DNA of 32,371 nt from Eggerthellaceae bacterium (GTDB lineage: Bacteria > Actinomycetota > Coriobacteriia > Coriobacteriales > Eggerthellaceae): the NCBI GenBank assembly GCA_017432445.1, contig JAFRJC010000055.1, forward strand, positions 1 through 32,371. Direction: 5' to 3'. Of the stretch, positions 16,373 through 24,400 are shown piece by piece. Position 1 is the stretch's first letter, and every line of letters starts with the position of its first letter. A program made the translations under genes and the position numbers. Below the pieces are notes generated by a model. The model was not told where the DNA came from and searched no databases. It saw only the letters and a list, made by a program, of their open reading frames with translations.

Positions 16373-16409
16373 GGGCTGGTCGATACCTTGAAATGACATC
16401 GACCAGCCC
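16373..16409. terminator. Strong hairpin between NUDIX and Fe-ADH genes
   Basis: GGGCTGGTCGAT (16373-16384) pairs perfectly with ATCGACCAGCCC (16398-16409), a 12-bp stem starting 11 bp after the NUDIX stop. On the minus strand the stem is followed by TTCTTAG, on the plus strand by CCTC. It probably ends transcription from one or both convergent genes. The rest of 16410-16595 has no convincing gene. Confidence 0.6.
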
Positions 16410-16595
16410 CCTCAAATGCCCACGTGCGCTAAAAACCCTTCCCAGCTTTTATCTCGCTGGCCTCCATAGCAGGACTCTATCGAAGAGCCGCTATCCCCCG
16501 GAAGCCCACAAGCTTTACTTGACTCGCTTCGCACGCGGGTACAGGATGAACAAACGCTCTATCCCTTTGCCCATACAGGATCAGGGCAAGATGGT

Positions 16596-17813
16596 CTAGA
16601 AGTAAACCTCCTCGTTAAAGTACACAGCCTGCATCATGCGCTCCATCTGAGCCTGCCCGATTGCGCGCGGATTGGAGAGCGTGCAAGCATCCTGCAATGC
16701 ATTGGCAGCGATGTCGGACAGCTTGGACTCGAACTCAGCCTGGGAAACAAATCCCTGACCGGCTTCGACCTTCTTGCCGCCCTCACCGTACTCGCTGATG
16801 CAGTTCGGAATATTCATTTCCCTGTTGAAGTCAAGGCAGAACTGGATGAGCGCTTCGACCTTGGCGGCGCGGGTCTTGCCGCACAGGCCGATTGCATCGG
16901 CGATTTGAGCATAGCGGTCAGCCGTCGCACGGTCGCCTGCGTTGTACTTGATAACCTTGGGCAGGTACATGGCGTTTGCGCAGCCATGGATGATGTGGCC
17001 GCCCTCGAAAGCCGCACCGGTCTTGTGCGCCATCGAGTGGACGATGCCCAAAAGGCCACTGGAGAATGCCATGCCTGCGAGGCACTGCGCATCATGCATG
17101 GCGGCACGCGCAGCCTGATCGCCCGCATAGGAGGAAACCAGGTTGTCCTGGATCATCTTGATGGAGTGAAGGGCCATCGCGTCGGTGTAGAAACTACGCG
17201 CCGTTGAGACGTAAGCCTCGATGGAATGGGTCAGGGCATCCATGCCGGTGAAGGCGACGAGCTTCGGCGGCAGCCCAGCGACCAGGGCGGGATCGACGAT
17301 GGCGACGTCGGGCGTGATCTCGAAGTCCGCCATGGGATACTTGATGCCCTTCTCATAGTCGGTGATGACTGCGAAGGCGGTCACTTCGGTGCCAGTGCCC
17401 GAAGTGGTGGTGATGGCGCAGAACTTTGCCTTTGTGCGCATTTCAGGTAGGCCGAACGGGGTGCACATCTGCTCGAAGGAGATGTCGGGATACTCGTATT
17501 TGACCCACATTGCTTTTGCAGCATCGATGGGGGAACCGCCACCAACGGCAACGATCCAGTCAGGACCGAATTCCTCCATGACCTTGGCGCCAGCGATAAC
17601 CGTATCTACAGAAGGATCGGATTCAATGCCCTCGATAAGCTTGGTCTCAAAACCAGCTTCCTTGAGATTTCCTTCGATAACGTCGAGATAACCGTTCTTC
17701 TTGATCGAGCCGCCGCCAATGCAGATGACGGCCTTCTTGCCCTTGAGGCCCTTCAGGGCGTCGAGCGCACCTTCACCATGATATACAAACCGTGGATTGA
17801 TGTACTGCTGCAT
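16596..17813 (-). CDS. Iron-containing alcohol dehydrogenase
   Basis: 405 residues from ATG 17813, with a near-perfect GGAGG 7 nt upstream. The dinucleotide-binding half has AVICIGGGSIKKNG, WIVAVGGGSPIDAAKAMWVK and ITTTSGTGTEVTAFAVI. The iron-binding half has AFTGMDALTHSIEAYVS and HSMAHKTGAAFEGGHIIHG, which supply the Asp/His ligands. It is most like NAD(P)-dependent butanol or 1,2-propanediol dehydrogenases of anaerobes. It reduces short aldehydes to alcohols during fermentation or oxidises alcohols; the exact substrate is uncertain. The strong ribosome site suggests high expression. It is divergent from the GH3 gene. Confidence 0.93.
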   Translation of the reverse strand: MQQYINPRFVYHGEGALDALKGLKGKKAVICIGGGSIKKNGYLDVIEGNLKEAGFETKLIEGIESDPSVDTVIAGAKVMEEFGPDWIVAVGGGSPIDAAKAMWVKYEYPDISFEQMCTPFGLPEMRTKAKFCAITTTSGTGTEVTAFAVITDYEKGIKYPMADFEITPDVAIVDPALVAGLPPKLVAFTGMDALTHSIEAYVSTARSFYTDAMALHSIKMIQDNLVSSYAGDQAARAAMHDAQCLAGMAFSSGLLGIVHSMAHKTGAAFEGGHIIHGCANAMYLPKVIKYNAGDRATADRYAQIADAIGLCGKTRAAKVEALIQFCLDFNREMNIPNCISEYGEGGKKVEAGQGFVSQAEFESKLSDIAANALQDACTLSNPRAIGQAQMERMMQAVYFNEEVYF

Positions 17814-18012
17814 AAGTTAACCTCCTCTAATTTGGAAATTGCCGTCAGCATCCACTCCGATGAGCGCCAACACGAAAGAGCATAGAAAACGCCCGTATCG
17901 GATTCGCTGCTGTTTATATGCACAACTCCCCCAGAGGATAAGTTGACTGTAGCACACTTAGATTGAGCGGGAAAGATGGCATTCGTTCAATGGGCAGAAT
18001 TGATGCTCTAAT

Positions 18013-18170
18013 TAGGCAATAAAATGGGTAGGTAATGATTCAAATCGCCTGCTTTGAATAGAAGCTAGGCAGATACGATTCAGCATGTCAGTTTTCCATT
18101 CGATTTTATAGGCAGATGATGTTTTTACTGCTTGTTTGCATCGCTCGCCTGTCTTGTTCAATTAGGCAGA
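18013..18170. promoter_or_regulatory. Control region with repeated TAGGCA motifs and a perfect dyad
   Basis: The 535-bp gap between the Fe-ADH and GH3 starts has no gene. TAGGCAGA occurs at 18066, 18109 and 18163, and TAGGCAAT at 18013. Spacings of 53, 43 and 54 bp are close to five, four and five helical turns, so all sites would face the same side. ATTCAAA (18038-18044) and TTTGAAT (18053-18059) form a perfect 7-bp dyad between the first two repeats. This looks like an operator array; the regulator is unknown. Confidence 0.45.
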
Positions 18171-18348
18171 AACGCATCAGAACGAATGCGAAGATTCGCC
18201 CATCGTGTCTTAATGGGCATAGTCGCTTTACCTTGAGGGGAGGCGGACGTAGAAGCGGTCGTACCACGCATTCAGGTATGATTGCCCTATCTGACCACAA
18301 TGGCGCACAATCGCGCTCCACACCGATAAAAACAAGAAAGGCAACTCC

Positions 18349-20799
18349 ATGACCATAACGTTTGCGCGTAACACAGATGAGGTAACGCAATTCGAAACCG
18401 AAGGACGTCGCATAGCGCGCGAAGCAGCGCAAGAAGCCGTTGTGCTGCTCGAAAACGACGGTGCGCTACCGTTACGGCCAAGCCGCATTGCACTGTTCGG
18501 AACGGGTGCGAGCATGACGATCGCCGGTGGCACGGGTTCAGGAGAGGTTAACGTGCGCCATACGGTGAGCGTACGCGAGGGGCTCGAGGCGGCTGGCTTC
18601 GAAATTGCAACGACCGCCCGCCTCGAGGCGTATGAACGCACTTGGCATGAGGGCCGCGCCCTGTTCATCGCTTCGCAACGCGCCAAGATGCGCAAACCAA
18701 CGCCAAAAACCTTGGGCGAGCTCATCGCCATGGAATACCGGGCGCCGGACGACTCCCCCATTACGATTGCCGAAGTACGCAGCCTTGATGCCGACGCATG
18801 CATCTACGTGCTGTCACGCCAATCTGGCGAGGGGCTCGACCGTGTCGAGGAGCCGGGAAGCTACCTTTTGACCGAGCGGGAGCTCGCAGACATCCGCCTT
18901 TGCGCAACCGAATTCGAGACGACCATCGTCGTGCTAAATGTGGGCGCTCCCATCGACGTTTCATGGCGACGTGAAATCGAGGGAATCAACGCAATCGTGC
19001 TCATGGGCCAGCTCGGCATGGAAGGCGGGCACGCACTCTCCGACGTCATCACAGGAGCTACGCCCCCTTCTGGCAAACTCGCCGTTTCATGGCCCGAAAG
19101 CCTCGATCAGATACCGTTTTCAGATTCATATGGCGCCTGTGCAGCCGACCCCGATGTCGCGGATTACCGCGAAGGCATCTACGTCGGCTACCGGTACTAC
19201 ACGAGCTTCGATGTTCAGCCAGCCTATCCGTTCGGATACGGACTGGGCTACACCCCGTTCCAGCAAGAACTCAAGACAATCGAGTGCAACGGACAATCGC
19301 TGAAGGCAACCGTGTCGGTGCAAAACGATGGGACAGTTCATTCAGGTAAGCATGTGGTGCAGCTTTACGCACGCCTGCCAAAAGGAGCGATGCCGAAAGA
19401 GCGCCTGCGCCTCATTGCATTCGGAAAGACCGAAGCGCTTAGCCCAGGCGAGGCCTGCGAAATCGAGCTCTCATTCATGTTGCGCGATCTGGCCTCGTAC
19501 GACGAATCATCTGCCGAAACCGTACTCGAGGACGGCAAGTACGTTTTGTGCCTGGGCACATCCTCCGCTGATACCTCTTCAGTAGCTGTTATCACCGTCG
19601 GAGAGCGCATCGCGCTCGAAAGGCATCGAAGCCTTTGCGCATCGCCCCAGCCCATTGCAGAACTGGCCGCGTCGCCCGACAACCCTCCTCAAACCGGACA
19701 CCTTCCCCAACTATTCATTACGGCAGACGACATCGCCACGAAAGTGCACGTGTACGGAAGAGCAGCGAACGTCTCGCCCGAACTCGAGGAGCTCGTCGAT
19801 GCGCTCGCTCCCAAACAGAAAATCGACCTTTGTGTAGGTACGGGCTTATTCGTGGGAAAACAGGATTTTTGCGTCCCGGGAGCAGTCGGGCACACCACGA
19901 CGGCGCTCGTGGATAAAGGTATCCCCAATATAGAGCTCTGCGACGGGCCAGCAGGCATACGCCTTCAGCGCAGGTCGTCCATCGACTCGAAAGGAAACAT
20001 CAAGCCGCTGGATCCCCCGCTGTCGCTGTACGAAGTTCTTCCCAGCATCATGACCCGCTTCCTGTACGGCAACCCAGAAAAGGACCGGGTCGTCTACCAG
20101 TTTGTAACGGGATTCCCCGCGGCATCGAGCGTTGCCCAGACCTGGAACACTGACCTCGTGCGCCGTATCGGCGAAACGGTCGGACGCGAAATGCACGCCG
20201 TCGGCGTGACATACTGGCTTGCCCCGGCGTTGAACATCGTTCGGCATCCGCTCTGCGGCAGGAACTTCGAGTATTACTCGGAAGACCCGCTCATCTCCGG
20301 CAAAATGGCCGCCGCCGTTACCCAGGGCGTCCAGTCTGTTCCCGGCTGCTTTGCGTGCTGCAAACACTTCGCGGCCAACAATCAGGAGACGAACCGCAAT
20401 ACTGCTTCGTCAAACGTCGACGAGCGGGTGCTGCGCGAGGTATACCTCCGCGGGTTCGAGATAGCCGTACGCGAAGCACGGCCTGCGAGCATCATGAGTG
20501 CATACAACAAGATAAGCGGGGTGTACTGCTCTGAAAACCGCGAGTTGCTCACGAGCATTTTGCGCGACGAGTGGGGATTTGACGGCGTCGTCATGACCGA
20601 TTGGTTCGCTACAAGGCGGGGCTACGCTGACGAGCGGAAGGCTATCATGGCGGGTGTCGACCTCATCATGCCAGGCGGCAACAGGCCTCGACTCCTGCTT
20701 TCCCGTGGGTTGAAAACAGGTGAGGTGGACGTGCGTGCGCTCGATGCGGCCTGCGCACGAGTGCTGGAGAAAACCCTCGTGGCAGCCTGTTCTCGCTGA
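18349..20799 (+). CDS. Glycoside hydrolase family 3, circularly permuted domain order
   Basis: 816 residues from ATG 18349, with AAAGG 8 nt upstream. The usual GH3 order is reversed. Residues about 15-250 are the alpha/beta sandwich (EAAQEAVVLLENDGALPLRP, then CIYVLSRQSGEGLDR with the likely acid/base Glu161, and GKLAVSWPES). Residues about 270-420 are the YREGIYVGYRYY, YPFGYGLGYTPF and fibronectin III-like region. Residues about 460-816 are the TIM barrel normally found first: ELCDGPAGIRLQ, GFPAASSVAQTWN, LAPALNIVRHPLCGRNFEYY, CCKHFAANNQETNRN and FDGVVMTDWFA with nucleophile Asp751. All catalytic parts are intact, and there is no signal peptide, so it is cytoplasmic. It probably hydrolyses beta-glucosides or similar glycosides taken up from plant or host material. 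Inverted GH3 enzymes are known in a few rumen clostridia. Confidence 0.93.
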   Translation: MTITFARNTDEVTQFETEGRRIAREAAQEAVVLLENDGALPLRPSRIALFGTGASMTIAGGTGSGEVNVRHTVSVREGLEAAGFEIATTARLEAYERTWHEGRALFIASQRAKMRKPTPKTLGELIAMEYRAPDDSPITIAEVRSLDADACIYVLSRQSGEGLDRVEEPGSYLLTERELADIRLCATEFETTIVVLNVGAPIDVSWRREIEGINAIVLMGQLGMEGGHALSDVITGATPPSGKLAVSWPESLDQIPFSDSYGACAADPDVADYREGIYVGYRYYTSFDVQPAYPFGYGLGYTPFQQELKTIECNGQSLKATVSVQNDGTVHSGKHVVQLYARLPKGAMPKERLRLIAFGKTEALSPGEACEIELSFMLRDLASYDESSAETVLEDGKYVLCLGTSSADTSSVAVITVGERIALERHRSLCASPQPIAELAASPDNPPQTGHLPQLFITADDIATKVHVYGRAANVSPELEELVDALAPKQKIDLCVGTGLFVGKQDFCVPGAVGHTTTALVDKGIPNIELCDGPAGIRLQRRSSIDSKGNIKPLDPPLSLYEVLPSIMTRFLYGNPEKDRVVYQFVTGFPAASSVAQTWNTDLVRRIGETVGREMHAVGVTYWLAPALNIVRHPLCGRNFEYYSEDPLISGKMAAAVTQGVQSVPGCFACCKHFAANNQETNRNTASSNVDERVLREVYLRGFEIAVREARPASIMSAYNKISGVYCSENRELLTSILRDEWGFDGVVMTDWFATRRGYADERKAIMAGVDLIMPGGNRPRLLLSRGLKTGEVDVRALDAACARVLEKTLVAACSR

Positions 20800-20830
20800 A
20801 CCGCCCACCAAGACGCCGGACATGAAAACC

Positions 20831-20860
20831 AGCAGTCGAGCGAAATTTCGCTCGACTGCT
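20831..20860. terminator. Bidirectional intrinsic terminator
   Basis: A perfect 30-bp palindrome has arms AGCAGTCGAGCGAAA and TTTCGCTCGACTGCT. It lies 31 bp after the GH3 stop and 36 bp from the stop of the convergent Cys-rich gene. TTTCCCC follows on the plus strand and GGTTTTC on the minus strand. It probably serves both genes. Confidence 0.75.
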
Positions 20861-20896
20861 TTCCCCATCTATTATCGAAGCACGATGACTCCACCG

Positions 20897-21145
20897 CTAC
20901 TCGAGTGTTTTGTACGTCGGCTGCAGGCTGTTGCGGGCCGAGGCACATCCGTTGCGCGAGGCGCAGCCCTCGCATCCTGACGAGCACAGAAGGTCGCTCA
21001 AATCTAAGTCGTCGGTCTGCTTGTCGCCCGTATCGCAGCATCCACCACGCGGTTTTTTCTTAAAGAACGTGGCCTTGACCGCCAACGCCAGAACCGCCAC
21101 AACGACTGCAAGGATTATCCAGCTCGCAAGGTTCATGTCCGCCAT
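20897..21145 (-). CDS. FeoB-associated Cys-rich membrane protein
   Basis: 82 residues from ATG 21145, with AAGGA 7 nt upstream; a second ATG at residue 4 is possible. One N-terminal transmembrane helix (WIILAVVVAVLALAVKATFF) is followed by KKKPRGGCCD and then a cysteine cluster CSSGCEGCASRNGC. This is the hallmark of the small Cys-rich proteins encoded after feoB. It starts 18 bp after the feoB stop, so it is certainly in that operon. It may bind Fe(II) or support FeoB assembly in the place of FeoC; the biochemical role is not settled. The operon ends at the palindromic terminator just downstream. Confidence 0.88.
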   Translation of the reverse strand: MADMNLASWIILAVVVAVLALAVKATFFKKKPRGGCCDTGDKQTDDLDLSDLLCSSGCEGCASRNGCASARNSLQPTYKTLE

Positions 21146-21163
21146 TTCCCTTTCCTTGAAGCC

Positions 21164-23872
21164 CTACGCCTCCGCGGCAACGGTTTTCTGCAGGGCTTCG
21201 CGCTTGCCCGCCGGACGGAACAGGCCGAACAGGATAAGCGCCAGCAGTACGATCGCCACCGCCGTCCACACGTCGAACATGCCGAGAGTAGCCAGCTTGC
21301 CCAGCTGGAAGATGATGAGGGAAACAACGTAGGCGAACCCGCATTCCCAGCCTATGGCTGCCCAGAACCATTTGTTGAAACCGCCCATTTCACGCTTGAT
21401 GGCACCCATTGCCGCAAAACACGGTGCACAGAGCAGCTGGAACGTCATGAACGAGAACGCTGCCACCGGAATGAGCGCCGCCGAACCGCTCGAAACTGCG
21501 AGCGATTGCATGAACTCGCTCGACCAAGCCAGCTCGCCACCGCCGAAGACGACTGCCATGGTGCCGATGACGTTCTCCTTGGCGATGAGGCCCGTGATGA
21601 CCGTCGAAGCCGACTGCCAGTTGGCAAAACCGAGCGGCGCGAAGATCCAGGCGAACGCGTTGCCGAAGTACGCGAGGAACGAGTAGTCCATCAAGTCTTC
21701 GCCAACCCACATGAACTGTCCCTCGTAGATGCCATAGCCCGAGAGGAACCACACGATGACCGTGGCGAGCAGGATGATGGTGCCGGCTTTCTTGATGAAC
21801 GACCAGGCACGCTCCCACATGCTGCGCAGCAGATCTACGAAACGCGGCAAACGGTATTCGGGCAACTCCATGATGTAGGGAGCCGTCTCGCCCATGAACG
21901 GCTTGGTCTTCTTCAAGATGATGCCGGAAATCACGATGGCCGCGATTCCCATGAAATACGCCAGGGGACCTACCCACCACACGCCGCCGAACACGGCCGT
22001 GGCGATGAGCGCGATGATCGGGAGCTTTGCCGAACACGGCATGAACGTGGTGGTCATGATGGTCAGATGGCGCGCCGATTCCGACTCGATCGTACGCGAC
22101 GCCATGACACCGGGCACACCGCAGCCCGTTCCGACGATCATGGGGATAAATGTCTTGCCCGACAGGCCGAAACGGCGGAATAGGCGATCAAGGATGAACG
22201 TGACGCGGGCCATGTAACCGCAACCCTCGAGGATAGCCAGCAAGAAGAATAGAATCATGATCTGTGGGACGAAGCCGAGCACGGCGCCCACGCCGGCGAC
22301 GATACCGTCCATGATGAGGTCATACAGCCAGTCGACGCATCCGACCGCTTCGAGCGCACCTCCGATGAGCACGGGGATGCCAGGTACCCATATGCCGTAA
22401 GCGCTGTATTCTTCGGGTGCGGATACCTGGATACCTTGGGGTACCGCCTCGCCCGTCTCCTCGTCAATTGCCTCGCCGTCGAACTGGTAGATGATGGCTT
22501 CGGCTGCGCCTTCGCGCCCTTCGGCGGCAATTTCATCGTTGCGAGCGTCTGCAAGTTCCTGGGCCTTGGCCTCGTTGGCGGCACCCACATAGACGTAATA
22601 GTCGCTCTCGAACGCCTCCTCTTCGTCAACTGTGTTGTACTCGGCAATAACGCCGGCCTTCGAAGCCTGAGATTCAAACTCCGCCAGCGCTGCTTGAGCC
22701 TCAGCGGATTCGGGATCTGCCTCGAAGCCCTCGCCAAGCGCCTCGAGCACATCCTCAGGAGGTTCAGCCAAGAAGTTGGCAGCCACGATCTTCGTGTCGA
22801 TGCCCGCTTCGGCCGCGGCGTCCAGATAGTTGGCAATGGCCTTCTGCGCCTCGTCATACGGTTCGGCGGCTTCGTCGTATGCCGCCTGCGCGCCTGCATC
22901 GGGATTCACGATGGCGATAGGATCGAGATACCAACCATCGCCGAACACGCCATCGTTGGCCCAGTCGGTCGCCACACCGCCAACTGTCGAGATGGAAATG
23001 TAGTAGATTGCCACGATGATGGCCACGAAGATGGGGAGCGCGAGCACGCGGTTGAGCAACACTCGATCGATCTTCTCGGTCGCGCTCTTGTTGCCTTCGG
23101 GTCGCACCTGCACGCTCGGCATGAAGCTAGTCAGATAGTTGTAGCGCTCGTTGGCCACAACTGCGTCGGCCTTGTCGCCGAATCGCGCCTCGACGGCACG
23201 GACATGCGAATCGAGGTCTCCGATTTCGCCAAGGTCGTCGATGACCTTGCTGTCGCATTCGAGATATTTGATGGCATAGAAGCGCTTGAGCTGGGCAGGA
23301 ACGCCATCGGGCAAGTCATATTCGAGATGCGCGATAAGCTGCTCGAGATCGTCGGAGAACCGGGCGGGCTTGGGCGCAATCCCGTCCTTCGCGGCTTTCA
23401 TGGCGGCCTGCATGACTTCGTCGACGCCGTCGCCACGCAAGGCCGATATCTCCACTACGGGAAGGCCCAGCTTATCCGAAAGCGCAGTCGAGTCGATGCG
23501 GTAGCCTCGCTTGGAGACGATATCCATTTGGTTGAGCGCGACGACAACCGGTACGCCGAACTCCATGAGCTGCGTAGTCAAATACAGGTTGCGTTCGAGG
23601 TTGGATGCGTCCACGATGTCGACGATGACGTCTGCGCTGCCCCCTACCAGGTAATCTCGCGCAATGATTTCCTCGCTCGAATACGGCGTGAGCGAGTAGA
23701 TGCCGGGCAGGTCGACGATTTCAACATCTTTGTCCCATTTCAGCGTACCGGTTTTGCGCTCGACGGTAACGCCCGGCCAATTGCCGACATACTGGTGGTT
23801 GCCAGTCAGCTGGTTGAACAGCGTTGTCTTGCCCGAATTCGGATTGCCGACCAAGGCGACGGTTTTCGACAT
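21164..23872 (-). CDS. feoB: FeoB ferrous iron transporter with large extracytoplasmic insert
   Basis: 902 residues from ATG 23872, chosen for GGGGAG 7 nt upstream; ATG 23905 has no site. The cytoplasmic G domain shows G1 GNPNSGKTT, switch I NWPGVTVERK, G3 DLPGIY, G4 NQMD and G5 SALRG, followed by the helical GDI region to about residue 265. Transmembrane helix 1 is RVLALPIFVAIIVAIYYI. Then comes an acidic, Ala/Glu-rich segment of about 180 residues (roughly 310-490) before helix 2, which most FeoB proteins lack; topology puts it outside the membrane. The membrane core is normal: GCGYMARVTFILDR, gate 1 GTGCGVPGVMASRTI, gate 2 MPCSAKLPI, and the C-terminal helices. It imports Fe(II), powered or regulated by GTP. 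The usual length is 650-780 residues. Confidence 0.96.
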   Translation of the reverse strand: MSKTVALVGNPNSGKTTLFNQLTGNHQYVGNWPGVTVERKTGTLKWDKDVEIVDLPGIYSLTPYSSEEIIARDYLVGGSADVIVDIVDASNLERNLYLTTQLMEFGVPVVVALNQMDIVSKRGYRIDSTALSDKLGLPVVEISALRGDGVDEVMQAAMKAAKDGIAPKPARFSDDLEQLIAHLEYDLPDGVPAQLKRFYAIKYLECDSKVIDDLGEIGDLDSHVRAVEARFGDKADAVVANERYNYLTSFMPSVQVRPEGNKSATEKIDRVLLNRVLALPIFVAIIVAIYYISISTVGGVATDWANDGVFGDGWYLDPIAIVNPDAGAQAAYDEAAEPYDEAQKAIANYLDAAAEAGIDTKIVAANFLAEPPEDVLEALGEGFEADPESAEAQAALAEFESQASKAGVIAEYNTVDEEEAFESDYYVYVGAANEAKAQELADARNDEIAAEGREGAAEAIIYQFDGEAIDEETGEAVPQGIQVSAPEEYSAYGIWVPGIPVLIGGALEAVGCVDWLYDLIMDGIVAGVGAVLGFVPQIMILFFLLAILEGCGYMARVTFILDRLFRRFGLSGKTFIPMIVGTGCGVPGVMASRTIESESARHLTIMTTTFMPCSAKLPIIALIATAVFGGVWWVGPLAYFMGIAAIVISGIILKKTKPFMGETAPYIMELPEYRLPRFVDLLRSMWERAWSFIKKAGTIILLATVIVWFLSGYGIYEGQFMWVGEDLMDYSFLAYFGNAFAWIFAPLGFANWQSASTVITGLIAKENVIGTMAVVFGGGELAWSSEFMQSLAVSSGSAALIPVAAFSFMTFQLLCAPCFAAMGAIKREMGGFNKWFWAAIGWECGFAYVVSLIIFQLGKLATLGMFDVWTAVAIVLLALILFGLFRPAGKREALQKTVAAEA

Positions 23873-23906
23873 AGCTTCGCTCCCCTCTCCGATGGAGGCA
23901 CTCATC

Positions 23907-23924
23907 GGCGGCTTTCACGCCGCC
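23907..23924. promoter_or_regulatory. Hairpin in the feoA-feoB junction
   Basis: GGCGGC and GCCGCC form a perfect 6-bp stem with a 6-nt loop between the feoA stop (23987) and the feoB start (23872). On the minus strand no T-tract follows, so it is probably not a terminator. It could set the feoA:feoB ratio or be an mRNA processing or stability element. Confidence 0.35.
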
Positions 23925-23986
23925 CTTTTACTTGTGATTATCGTTTCGAGCTGAGGGGGACTTTCCCTACAGCCCAGTTGTTCCCG

Positions 23987-24211
23987 TTATGCCGGCTGCA
24001 CCTCGATGCTCGCCGCATCGGATTTGCGCAACGACAGCTGGTAGCCGCGTACGGTGAGTTCGATGGGGTCGCCAAGTGGCGCAACCTTGCACACCTTCAC
24101 CTGCGCACCTTCGGTAATTCCCATGTCCAGAATGCGCCGGCGAATCTCGCCGGTTTCACCGAGCTTGCTCACGGTGCACGAATCGCCGACGGCGACTTCG
24201 TCTAATGTCAT
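23987..24211 (-). CDS. feoA: FeoA ferrous iron transport accessory protein
   Basis: 74 residues from ATG 24211, chosen because GGAGG lies 5 nt upstream; the ATG at 24223 is before that site. It is a small SH3-like beta barrel. MTLDEVAVGDSCTVSKLGE, RRRILDMGITEGAQVKVCKV, APLGDPIELTVRGYQLSLRK and the C-terminal IEV are the standard FeoA blocks. It acts in the cytoplasm with FeoB in Fe(II) uptake. It is the first gene of the operon, 114 bp ahead of feoB, behind a palindrome-rich promoter. Confidence 0.94.
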   Translation of the reverse strand: MTLDEVAVGDSCTVSKLGETGEIRRRILDMGITEGAQVKVCKVAPLGDPIELTVRGYQLSLRKSDAASIEVQPA

Positions 24212-24235
24212 GGCTTCCTCCATTCCGCAACTACA

Positions 24236-24292
24236 TCAAAAGGGAACCCTTTTGATAACCAAGGCTAACTTTTAAACGATAAAAGGTTAACC
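24236..24292 (-). promoter_or_regulatory. Metalloregulator-type operators ahead of feoA
   Basis: TCAAAAGGG-aa-CCCTTTTGA (24236-24255) is a perfect 9-bp-arm dyad, 25 bp upstream of the feoA ATG. A second dyad, GGCTAACTTTT (24263-24273) with AAAAGGTTAACC (24281-24292), has arms resembling the TTAGGTTAGCCTAACC core of DtxR/IdeR boxes. The position before an iron-uptake operon fits iron-dependent repression by a DtxR or Fur protein; which one is inference. No gene lies in 24212-24400. Confidence 0.55.
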
Positions 24293-24400
24293 ACAGAAAA
24301 CTTTAATGTCAATAGAGAAGTTTTCCGATAGATACTTTTTGTCGTATGCGAAGTGATGGCAAACCAGCCCTACGGGTGTATTAATGCTGCATGTTGCACC

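Noticed and set aside
16393..16599. Small plus-strand frame of 68 codons between NUDIX and Fe-ADH genes
   Set aside because: It starts inside the terminator hairpin, has no ribosome site and shows no recognisable features.
22436..24205. Very long open frame (589 codons) on the plus strand antisense to feoB and feoA
   Set aside because: It mirrors the codon structure of feoB, has no ribosome site and shows no domain; feoB and feoA on the other strand have full motif sets.
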